A stretch of 28,794 nt of DNA from Izemoplasma sp964435595 (lineage in GTDB: Bacteria > Bacillota_I > Bacilli_A > Izemoplasmatales > Izemoplasmataceae), in assembly GCA_964435595.1 (NCBI GenBank), contig CAYSZV010000023.1, positions 1-28,794 on the forward strand, given 5' to 3'. Under the pieces are notes generated by a model. The model was not told where the DNA came from, did no database searches, and was given only the letters and a program-made list of their open reading frames with translations. Position 1 is the stretch's first letter, and each line of letters begins with the position of its first letter. The position numbers and the translations under genes were made by a program. Positions 22,624 through 28,794 of this stretch are shown piece after piece.

Positions 22624-22856
22624 AAGCGATGAGCAAGAATAGTAGGTTTATGAGGAACGCAAAGAGAGCTGTTGGTTGGTGTGAAACAGTAGTCTGATTA
22701 TATCGAACGTACTTGGGAGTTGAATTATCGAATGTATTGAGGTAATTCCGTAACCTGCGTTAAAGGATAGAGAGCCAAATATATAGAATGTATATTTGGA
22801 ACTTAGGTGGTACCGCGATTATAGATCGTCCTTTGTTTTTAAGGACGATTTTTTTA
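22624..22856 (+). promoter_or_regulatory. T-box riboswitch, specifier CGT (arginine)
   Basis: Full-length T-box leader. Stem I has the AGTA loop-E half (22641-22644), AGAGAGC with the GGTTGGTGTGAAAC distal region (22662-22687), and the opposing GAA (22705-22707) followed by the presumed specifier CGT (22708-22710) and A. Stem III is CCAAATATA/TATATTTGG (22775-22799). The T-box core AGGTGGTACCGCG is at 22805-22817; its variable base is T, which would pair with discriminator A73. A terminator follows (22825-22855). Uncharged tRNA binding would favour the antiterminator and switch on the importer genes. The codon register (GAA-CGT-A) follows the usual T-box layout and gives Arg; GTA (Val), shifted by one base, is the less likely reading. 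Confidence 0.9.
22825..22855 (+). terminator. T-box regulated terminator
   Basis: ATCGTCCTT (22825-22833) and AAGGACGAT (22841-22849) pair around a T-rich loop, with TTTTTTT after the stem. The alternative antiterminator uses the T-box core and the left arm. Confidence 0.88.
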
Positions 22857-22877
22857 TATACATTGGAGATGATGACA

Positions 22878-23576
22878 ATGAATACTTTATTTAATTATGA
22901 CGCAATCAAAGAATGGATACCCTTTATCTTTAAAGGTCTAAACATTACACTACTTATAGCAGTTGTTGCTGCTGTGTTTGGCGTTATGCTTGGTATCATA
23001 CTTGTTGTCATGGCAAGGGTGAAAATTGTTAATAAACTATCCACAATCTACATTGATATCTTTCGAGGAACACCTCTGATTTTACAATTGAGTGTTGTAT
23101 ACTTTGCAGTTCCCCAGTTTCTTGATCGGGTATGTAATGGGATGCTAGGCCTTGATTTAGATTTCCAATTATTAGGAATCATTGCTGCATTTATTACCTT
23201 TAGTTTAAACTCTGGAGCATATATTAGTGAGATCATTCGCTCTGGAATCAACAGTGTAGATCCCGGAGAGATTGAAGCTGCGAAAGCATTAGGTGTAAGT
23301 AAGTTCCACACATACAAAGATATTATTTTACCGATCGCTTTTAAGAATTCCTTCCCAGCTTTAATGAATGAATTTATTACCTTAGTAAAAGAAAGTTCTA
23401 TTGTTTCAATCATCGGAATCCAAGATTTAATCAGGCGACAACAAATTGTTACGTCTCAAACATATATGTATTTTGAACCATTAATTGTAGTAGGTGTTAT
23501 TTATTATGTGGTGATCAAAATATTAAGTTATGTTGGTAGAAAAGTGGAGGTGAAGTTAGCACATGGTAGAAGTTAA
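22878..23576 (+). CDS. Amino-acid ABC transporter permease (HisM/GlnP type)
   Basis: Membrane subunit of 232 residues of a polar amino-acid importer. Signatures are GLNITLLIAVVAAVFGVMLG, FRGTPLILQLSVVYFAVPQ and the EAA loop EIEAAKALGVSKFHTYKDIILPIAFKNSFPALMNEFITLVKESSIVS. About five helices are visible. The start was set at ATG 22878, nine bases after GGAG. The frame is open upstream through the T-box terminator, but that part is not coding. It overlaps the ATPase gene by 14 bases. Control by an apparent Arg T-box suggests a basic amino acid as substrate. Confidence 0.92.
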   Translation: MNTLFNYDAIKEWIPFIFKGLNITLLIAVVAAVFGVMLGIILVVMARVKIVNKLSTIYIDIFRGTPLILQLSVVYFAVPQFLDRVCNGMLGLDLDFQLLGIIAAFITFSLNSGAYISEIIRSGINSVDPGEIEAAKALGVSKFHTYKDIILPIAFKNSFPALMNEFITLVKESSIVSIIGIQDLIRRQQIVTSQTYMYFEPLIVVGVIYYVVIKILSYVGRKVEVKLAHGRS

Positions 23577-24279
23577 AAACGTATATAAATCTTTTGGGGA
23601 TTTAGAGGTCTTAAAAGATGTATCATATAAATTCAAAACAGGAAAAACCACTGCGATTATCGGATCTAGTGGTAGTGGAAAGAGTACTTTATTACGGTGT
23701 ATCAACCAATTAGAAGAAATCAACAGTGGAGATATCTTGGTAGATGATAAAAGCATCTCAACATATAGTCACAAAGAATTGGTTCAAAAAGTTGGTATGG
23801 TCTTTCAACAGTTTAACTTGTTTAGCAATATGACTGTATTAAACAATGTTATGTATGCACTATTAAAAGTACAAAAAATCAATAAAAACAAAGCCAAAGA
23901 AATGGCGATTGATGCCTTGAAAACAGTAAATGTCGAGGACAAGATTCATGTTTATCCCAATACCCTTTCCGGAGGTCAAAAGCAACGTGTAGCATTAGCT
24001 AGAGCCCTAGTAACAAATGTAAACACAATGTTGTTCGATGAGCCGACAAGTGCCTTAGACCCAGAAATGGTAAATGAAGTGTTAGATGAAATAAGGAAGT
24101 TAACACATACAGGATTAACAAGTATTATTGTGACACATGAAATGGGATTCGCAAAAGAAATCGCAGACGAGATTATATATATGGATGAAGGAAGGATTGT
24201 GGAATCCGGAGATGCCAAATCATTCTTTGCACATCCAAAAGAAGAAAGAACAAAATTGTTCTTAAATAAAATACTATAG
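23563..24279 (+). CDS. Amino-acid ABC transporter ATP-binding protein (GlnQ type)
   Basis: ATPase of 238 residues. Walker A is GSSGSGKST, Q-loop VFQQFNLF, signature LSGGQKQRVALARAL, Walker B MLFDEPTSALD, and H-loop VTHEM. This is the classical polar amino-acid uptake layout. GTGGAGGTG lies upstream, inside the permease gene, whose last 14 bases it overlaps, so translation is coupled. The binding lipoprotein gene follows after 13 bases. The three genes form a complete importer under the T-box. Confidence 0.94.
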   Translation: MVEVKNVYKSFGDLEVLKDVSYKFKTGKTTAIIGSSGSGKSTLLRCINQLEEINSGDILVDDKSISTYSHKELVQKVGMVFQQFNLFSNMTVLNNVMYALLKVQKINKNKAKEMAIDALKTVNVEDKIHVYPNTLSGGQKQRVALARALVTNVNTMLFDEPTSALDPEMVNEVLDEIRKLTHTGLTSIIVTHEMGFAKEIADEIIYMDEGRIVESGDAKSFFAHPKEERTKLFLNKIL

Positions 24280-24292
24280 GAGAGATAGAAAA

Positions 24293-25094
24293 ATGAAAAA
24301 AATGATAATAGGATTCATCGCAATAATTGGATTTACAATGACAGGATGTAGCGAGCAAACAGAAAAAGTAACAGTCTTAACATCAAGTGGATATGAGCCA
24401 TACGAAATCGTGGATACAGATGGAAACTTGACTGGATTTGATATTGAATTAATGGAGGCATTGGCATTAGAGGTAGGAATCGAAATCGAATGGAAAGATG
24501 TCGACTTCGATGGTATTATCGCTAGTTTACAATCAGGACAAGCAGAAATCGCAATCGCTGGAATATCACCTACTGATGAAAGAAAAGAGATGGTAGACTT
24601 TAGTGACGTATATTATAATAGTGAGTCTGGATTGACAAACTTCTTAGTGTTTGATAGTACAAGTTCAATTTCTGGTCTTGATGATTTAGATGGGTTGGTA
24701 GTTGGGGCTCAATTAGGTACAGTACAAGCATCATTGCTTGAATCAATTAGTGCTCAATACAATTTCACAGTTGACTTAAGAAACACAAATACACAAATAG
24801 TGGAAGAAATCAAAGCTGGAAGAATTGATGTCATGGTAGTTGAAAAACTAATTTCTGAATCAATTATTGATGCCAATAGCACATTATCAAGTGCTGGATT
24901 TGAAAGCAGTCTTGATGATGTATCAGGAAATGCAATTGCCNNNNNNNNNNGTTGATTCAAGTTTAGATAGCCTAACAGGAAACGCAATTGCCTTTTCAAA
25001 AGACAGTGAATATACTGTTTTATTTAACGAAGCATTATCAACTTTGATCGAAGATGGAACAGTTGCGAGTTTGATTGAAAAGTGGTTTAGCTAA
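24293..25094 (+). CDS. Amino-acid-binding lipoprotein, interrupted by an assembly gap
   Basis: Solute-binding protein of the importer. A lipoprotein signal ends at MTGC (Cys19). The family blocks follow: SGYEPYEIVDTDGNLTGFDIELMEALALEVGIEIEWKDVDFDGIIASLQSGQAEIAIAGISPTDERKEMVDFSDVYY, as in arginine, lysine and polar-amino-acid-binding proteins. Ten Ns at 24941-24950 interrupt it. The left part is 216 codons and the right part 47 codons plus stop. Just before the gap stands SSLDDVSGNAIA and just after it SSLDSLTGNAIA, so about 14 residues are present twice. With one copy removed the reading frame joins exactly and gives about 249 residues, normal for the family. The apparent duplication is therefore probably an assembly effect. 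AGGAGAG precedes the ATG. Confidence 0.85.
24941..24950. other. Assembly gap (10 Ns)
   Basis: Ten unknown bases join two contig ends inside the binding-protein gene. The 39 bases before the gap and the 39 ending at 24992 or so are about two-thirds identical, which suggests overlapping variants or a misjoin of paralogues. Confidence 0.95.
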
Positions 25095-25097
25095 AAA

Positions 25098-25124
25098 GAA
25101 AGCCGTGATTTCACGGCTTTTTTT
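25098..25124. terminator. Bidirectional terminator after the amino-acid importer operon
   Basis: AAGCCGTGA (25100-25108) and TCACGGCTT (25111-25119) pair with T runs on both strands. It serves the importer operon and the convergent DUF3137-like gene. Confidence 0.85.
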
Positions 25125-26004
25125 AATAGGAGTCCATCTCATTTATCTCGTTTATTAGCTTATACTCATCATAGAAAACATTATACACTTTATTCAATGT
25201 TTCGATAGTAAAGATTTTTTGTTTTCGTGCAGGATGTTTCTTATACCATAAGGCTAGATGGATTTCACCATCAACAATTGAGAAATACACTCTTTTGTAT
25301 TGTGGATTTTCTTTTAATCTATTGATATATCTCAAATACACTAAGTCGAGATTACTTAAGTCTTTGTCTCTTTCCTTATAAACTTTCATATCCTCTGCTT
25401 CTTCTACTCTATCAAACTTCACACCCTTCAATTTAGGCGAGCCATTTGAACGAGCTTGAAAGATTGAATGAAGTTGTTTCTTTATTATTATATACGTTCC
25501 ATCGAAATGTGTCTGCTGGTTTTTCCCATTTGATGTAGTCATCGTGCAGTCATAGATATCAAACGGGATTTGATCTTCTGTTCTACCTATTACATGTCTC
25601 CTAGATTTCACAGATGCTAACCTCGTAAAGAGTCCTCCATTTGTATTGAACTCTCTTGACGTTTTTTCATATGGATGATATTCAAAGAATAGTCCTTCAT
25701 CCATATTTAGTTTGTTGTAAACTTCTGGATAGACATACTCAAAGAATGGTTTTTCGCTTGTATACTGTATCGTTATCAAGAATCCAATCAGCGTTGTCGC
25801 TGTGGCTATACCACCATAAGTAGGAAGAATCCATGCGGTTTCCGCATCTTTAAATTGATTTGGAAACACTATAAGAAAGAATAGTATCAAAAGCACTGTA
25901 AATCCTAGTAAAATTCCCCATATCATTTTTAGTTTTTTTCTTCTGTCGTTTTGTTTTTCAAGGTACTCACTCTTGATTCTATCAAATTCACTTAAAGTAA
26001 ACAT
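25123..26004 (-). CDS. DUF3137-like membrane protein
   Basis: Protein of 293 residues with two hydrophobic helices near the N-terminus (about 27-48 and 62-82), and then a soluble domain of about 200 residues. The pattern, with an early helix pair followed by RTEDQIPFDIYDCTMTT, THFDGTYIIIKKQ and late strands VYFSIVDGEIHLALWYKK, resembles DUF3137, a family of unknown function in Bacteria. I am not certain of this. AAGGAGTG precedes the ATG, with TATAAT upstream. It is a single gene sharing a terminator with the amino-acid importer operon. No catalytic motif is seen. Confidence 0.65.
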   Translation of the reverse strand: MFTLSEFDRIKSEYLEKQNDRRKKLKMIWGILLGFTVLLILFFLIVFPNQFKDAETAWILPTYGGIATATTLIGFLITIQYTSEKPFFEYVYPEVYNKLNMDEGLFFEYHPYEKTSREFNTNGGLFTRLASVKSRRHVIGRTEDQIPFDIYDCTMTTSNGKNQQTHFDGTYIIIKKQLHSIFQARSNGSPKLKGVKFDRVEEAEDMKVYKERDKDLSNLDLVYLRYINRLKENPQYKRVYFSIVDGEIHLALWYKKHPARKQKIFTIETLNKVYNVFYDEYKLINEINEMDSY

Positions 26005-26094
26005 ATAATCACTCCTTTTCTACCATAATTTTATTATACACCAATCAATAAGATTGTCGTACAACTGATATGGAAAATACTCTATCATTTATGA

Positions 26095-26100
26095 TATAAT
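26095..26100 (+). promoter_or_regulatory. Extended -10 element upstream of the ADP-ribosylglycohydrolase gene
   Basis: TATAAT is preceded by TGA, forming an extended -10 (26092-26100) about 33 bases before the start codon. No good -35 is visible. Confidence 0.45.
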
Positions 26101-26132
26101 TTATACAGTAGATAGATTGGAGTGGAACAATA

Positions 26133-27176
26133 TTGAAAAATTATAAATCAAAACTGTCTGGTGCAATCATTGGCCGCTTTGCTGGATGCGCTCTTGGGTG
26201 TCCTGTTGAATTAATGGAAATAGGAGAACTTCAAAATTATGCTGCAAAAATAGGACAGGAATTTCCTCCTTTGTATTATTTTAATGAAGCTCCAAATCCC
26301 GATGGTGAGCGTTATTCCATAGGAAAGGGTAGACATTTCACTAGTAAAGATATGAATTTCCTTTCTACAGATGATGATATTGCATATACGCTTTTATCAT
26401 TATTAAATTTGGAAAAACATGGTGATTCACTAACGATTGAGAATGTAGCGGATAGTTGGATTAAATACTTACCACTTAAATGTACTTTCACAGCTGAAAG
26501 AACAACATTAACAAACCTTCTTGATGGTGTTCCTGTTAATGAGGCAGGAAAACTAAACAATGATGAAGATGAGTGTATTGGTGCAGCAATTAGAATCGAT
26601 GGCTATGGGTATGTTCATCCTGGAAATCCATTAAAAGCATCGGAACTAGCTTCTATTGATGCATCACTATCACATAAAAATGCAGGTGTACACAGTGCGA
26701 TGTACTTTGCAGCTTTAATTGCATTGGCTTTTGTATCAAAAGATATCGATAAAAGTATGTATGAGGCTTTGAAATTCATTCCCAGCAACAGCGAGTTCCA
26801 CAAAGAACTGACTTGGGCATTATCTGTAAAGGAAACTGTAACTGATTATCAAATTGCTAATGATCTTGTTAAGAAACGTTATCCGGAAATGAGTTGGGTT
26901 CATGCAATAAATAATGCGTGTTTAACCGTATGGGGTATTCACCTAGGGAAAAACGACTACACAAAAGGGATATCAGAAACCGTAGCTATGGCATATGATA
27001 ACGATTGCACTGCTGCAACCGTCGGTAGTGTCTTGGGTGCATATCTAGGAATAGAGGCGATCGACAAGAAATGGTACACTCCTTGGAATAATAGGATCCT
27101 TTCATATCTAAAAGGAATAAAAGAATTTGAACTTGATGACGTAATTGAACGTTACTATAGATTAGCATGTAAATAA
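26133..27176 (+). CDS. ADP-ribosylglycohydrolase family protein
   Basis: Enzyme of 347 residues of the ARH/DraG fold, which removes ADP-ribose from proteins, nucleic acids or metabolites using Mg2+. The N-terminal helix carries GAIIGRFAGCALGCPVE. The first metal site is STDDDIAYTLLSLLNLE (about residues 73-89). The second is AYDNDCTAATVGSVLGAYLGIEAID near residue 285, where many family members have G-x-D-x-D-x-x-x-A. Both acidic clusters are intact, so it is probably active. The start is a TTG with GGAG ten bases upstream; no ATG is suitably placed. It has its own terminator, and no DraT-like ADP-ribosyltransferase is nearby, so the substrate is unknown. Confidence 0.88.
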   Translation: MKNYKSKLSGAIIGRFAGCALGCPVELMEIGELQNYAAKIGQEFPPLYYFNEAPNPDGERYSIGKGRHFTSKDMNFLSTDDDIAYTLLSLLNLEKHGDSLTIENVADSWIKYLPLKCTFTAERTTLTNLLDGVPVNEAGKLNNDEDECIGAAIRIDGYGYVHPGNPLKASELASIDASLSHKNAGVHSAMYFAALIALAFVSKDIDKSMYEALKFIPSNSEFHKELTWALSVKETVTDYQIANDLVKKRYPEMSWVHAINNACLTVWGIHLGKNDYTKGISETVAMAYDNDCTAATVGSVLGAYLGIEAIDKKWYTPWNNRILSYLKGIKEFELDDVIERYYRLACK

Positions 27177-27200
27177 GGTGTTAAATGACACCTTTTTTTA
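27175..27200 (+). terminator. Intrinsic terminator after the ADP-ribosylglycohydrolase gene
   Basis: AAGGTGT (27175-27181) and ACACCTT (27188-27194) pair and are followed by TTTTT. The TAA stop (27174-27176) touches the stem. Confidence 0.8.
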
Positions 27201-27232
27201 ATACCCTTATCCAATGCAAATCAGAATGTAAT

Positions 27233-27248
27233 ATGACAAGGTTGTCAT
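27233..27248. promoter_or_regulatory. Operator 1 of the TetR gene
   Basis: ATGACAAGGTTGTCAT has perfect 7-bp arms around GG, six bases upstream of the -35 element. Confidence 0.75.
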
Positions 27249-27253
27249 TTTTG

Positions 27254-27282
27254 TTGACATTAAGAATAAATAGGTGTAAAAT
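27254..27282 (+). promoter_or_regulatory. Promoter of the tetR-ABC operon
   Basis: TTGACA (27254-27259) and TAAAAT (27277-27282) are exactly 17 bp apart, lying between two matching palindromes. Confidence 0.8.
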
Positions 27283-27288
27283 CAAAAT

Positions 27289-27304
27289 ATGACATGGTTG
27301 TCAT
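27289..27304. promoter_or_regulatory. Operator 2 of the TetR gene
   Basis: ATGACATGGTTGTCAT differs from operator 1 by one base. It covers the expected transcript start and ends at the ribosome binding site; the two centres are 56 bp apart. Confidence 0.75.
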
Positions 27305-27309
27305 AGGAG

Positions 27310-27933
27310 GTGGTTGCTATACCAACAAACACATTTTTAAATCTCTCTGCAGACAAGAGAGAAAGAATAGTAAATGCCGCAGTTAAAGAGTTTGCTGCTC
27401 GTAGATTCACAGAGGCTAAGCTATCAAATATTATTAAGGAAGCAAAAATACCAAGAGGAAGTTTCTATCAGTATTTTGCAGACAAGATGGATTTATACAA
27501 ACATATATTCGACATTATTGCTGAAAAAAAGATTGAATATATGACCGAAAGCCTAAAGAATCCACATGATCTTGCATTCTTTGATTTATTCAGAGAACTC
27601 TATTCTGTTGGACTTACATTCGCACTTGATAATCCAGACTATGTTAGAATATCAAGTTTAATGTTTTCACAGAAAGACTTTGTATATAAAGAAATTTTCG
27701 GGGACAACATCGATTATGCCATAAGCTTCTATAAGGGTATGATTGAAAGAGACCAAGAGCAAGGTAGAATGGATCCGAATATAGATCCAAGTGTTCTAGC
27801 AAAATTAGTGATTGATATGACGATGAACGTTACACTTGAAGCTTTAGGTACATCGAATCGACTTGATCCAGAAATATACAAACAGAACATAGAAAAAATA
27901 ATTTATATTTTTGAGAAAGGTATAAAGAGGTAG
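27310..27933 (+). CDS. TetR-family transcriptional regulator
   Basis: Repressor of about 204-207 residues. The N-terminal helix-turn-helix is EAKLSNIIKEAKIPRGSFYQYFADKMDLYKHIF; the C-terminal ligand-binding part is helical and variable. The start is unclear. The only canonical in-frame start is GTG at 27310, but it overlaps the AGGAGG ribosome binding site (27305-27310). The ATA codon at 27319 is eight bases after that site and exactly where relatives with N-termini like MPTxTFxNLPEEKR have their Met, giving IPTNTFLNLSADKR here. The coordinates use the outer GTG as a limit. Two palindromes flank the promoter, so it represses itself and the following ABC exporter genes. Confidence 0.88.
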   Translation: MVAIPTNTFLNLSADKRERIVNAAVKEFAARRFTEAKLSNIIKEAKIPRGSFYQYFADKMDLYKHIFDIIAEKKIEYMTESLKNPHDLAFFDLFRELYSVGLTFALDNPDYVRISSLMFSQKDFVYKEIFGDNIDYAISFYKGMIERDQEQGRMDPNIDPSVLAKLVIDMTMNVTLEALGTSNRLDPEIYKQNIEKIIYIFEKGIKR

Positions 27934-27938
27934 ACATT

Positions 27939-28794
27939 ATGTTTAAAGTTGAAGACTTAAAATTTACTTATGCAAAAGATGCAGAAGATGTTGTAAAAGG
28001 AATAAGTTTTGAAATAAAAGAAGGTGAAATATTTGGGTTCTTAGGGCCAAGTGGTGCGGGAAAAAGCACTACTCAAAAGATATTAATCAAGATCCTTCAG
28101 GATTATAGAGGAAAAATCAGCTATAACGGAAAAGACATCATGGAATACGGTAATGAGTTCTACGAAGAAATCGGGGTAAGTTTTGAAATGCCGATTCATT
28201 TTAGTAAAATGACTGCGATGGAAAATATTGAATTCTTCTTAAAACTTTACAAAAACAATGCAGATATTGAAGCCTTAATGAAACGTGTTGGACTTTGGGA
28301 AGATAGAGATAAAATGGTTGGTGAATTTAGTAAAGGAATGAAAATCAGACTAAACATCGTTAGAGCGTTACTGAATGAGCCTAAGATGCTATTCCTAGAT
28401 GAACCTACAAATGGTTTGGATCCAACTAATGCTCAAATTCTAAAAGATATGATTAAGGAATTTAGAGAAGCTGGTGGAACTGTATTTATTACATCACATA
28501 TCATGAGTGATATCGATCAGTTATGTGATAGAGTTGCATTTATTGTTGAGGGGGAAATCAAAGAGATGTCATCCCCTAGAGAATTAAAAATTAAATATGG
28601 TAAACGTAGTATGACGTTAGAATATAAAGAAAAAGGGAAAACTGTTAAAAAGGAATTCCCAATGGATGGAATTGGTAATAACGAAGAGTTCATTAACCTT
28701 TTAAAAACAAAAGAAATTGAAACACTACATAGTGGCGAGACAACACTAGAAGATATATTCATTAAAGTAACAGGAGTTCAATTAAGAGATGAAT
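27939..28794 (+). CDS. ABC exporter ATP-binding protein, partial at window end
   Basis: At least 285 residues, open to the window edge and probably almost complete. Walker A is GPSGAGKST, signature FSKGMKIRLNIVRAL, Walker B MLFLDEPTNGLD, and H-loop ITSHIM. The opening VEDLKFTYAKDAEDVVKGISFEIKEGEIFGFLGPSGAGKSTTQKILI is characteristic of ATPases annotated as fluoroquinolone or multidrug export type, usually found with a TetR gene and an ABC-2 permease. GAGG lies eight bases before ATG 27939 and overlaps the tetR stop, so it is co-transcribed with the regulator. A permease gene is expected just beyond the window. Confidence 0.9.
   Translation, partial: MFKVEDLKFTYAKDAEDVVKGISFEIKEGEIFGFLGPSGAGKSTTQKILIKILQDYRGKISYNGKDIMEYGNEFYEEIGVSFEMPIHFSKMTAMENIEFFLKLYKNNADIEALMKRVGLWEDRDKMVGEFSKGMKIRLNIVRALLNEPKMLFLDEPTNGLDPTNAQILKDMIKEFREAGGTVFITSHIMSDIDQLCDRVAFIVEGEIKEMSSPRELKIKYGKRSMTLEYKEKGKTVKKEFPMDGIGNNEEFINLLKTKEIETLHSGETTLEDIFIKVTGVQLRDE

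Noticed and set aside
22660..22820. tRNA-like pattern in the leader
   Set aside because: The conserved blocks are T-box elements; no acceptor stem or CCA-ready cloverleaf can be drawn.
22788..22877. Upstream extension of the amino-acid permease reading frame
   Set aside because: The frame runs through the T-box core and terminator; the real start with a ribosome binding site is ATG 22878.
23048..23413. Leftward open frame opposite the permease gene
   Set aside because: Antisense shadow without start signals.
1..28794. Insertion sequences, phage genes or CRISPR array
   Set aside because: No transposase, integrase, terminal repeats or regularly spaced repeats were seen on either strand.

Overview
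The window is low-GC, densely packed DNA from a Firmicutes/Mycoplasmatota-type bacterium. Supporting signs are strong AGGAGG-like ribosome binding sites, TTGACA/TATAAT promoters, short U-tailed intrinsic terminators, a CcpA-like cre site, a YesM/YesN-type two-component system, a T-box riboswitch and LxxC lipoproteins. TGA serves as a stop (for example at the ends of the kinase and of the first chromate-transporter half), so this is genetic code 11, not the Mycoplasma code. An Acholeplasma/Izemoplasma-like or small Bacillota genome would fit, but the lineage is an inference. A run of 10 Ns at 24941-24950 shows that this is a scaffold from an assembly.

Layout. 1-309: start of an unrecognised membrane protein. 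350-3844: a copper module. An ArsR-type regulator and a CopA P-type ATPase run leftward; the ATPase carries a CopZ-like domain fused at its C-terminus. A ferredoxin and a thioredoxin-like protein run rightward from the divergent promoter region. 3891-4964: methylglyoxal synthase and a pirin, convergent on a shared terminator. 5050-7695: a leftward five-gene operon of YbjQ, a membrane protein, a PLDc_N-like peptide, an ABC ATPase and an ABC-2 permease. 7816-9249: a cytochrome b5-like lipoprotein, a YCII protein and a HAD phosphatase.

9391-17708 is a sugar-sensing and uptake locus. A response regulator, a sensor kinase and a second sugar-binding lipoprotein form one tightly overlapping operon. 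It is followed by mglB-mglA-mglC (galactose/glucose-type ABC importer), whose leader holds a cre site and a 22-bp-spaced direct repeat. Together they read as a three-component sensor controlling its own importer. 17803-20224: MscL, a two-gene chromate-family transporter and an alpha/beta hydrolase. 20291-22381: a secreted GLUG-like repeat protein and a YwaF-like membrane protein.

22612-25094: an amino-acid ABC importer (permease, ATPase, binding lipoprotein) controlled by a T-box whose specifier reads CGT (Arg). The binding-protein gene is interrupted by the N gap. 25123-27176: a DUF3137-like membrane protein and an ADP-ribosylglycohydrolase. 27233-28794: a TetR regulator with two matching operators around its promoter, followed by a drug-export-type ABC ATPase running off the window end.

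The items most worth a second look are the probable internal CopZ start inside copA, the matched palindromes in the two divergent copper-module promoters, the three-component mgl sensor, the Arg T-box, the possible ATA start of the TetR gene, and the flanking near-repeat at the N gap.
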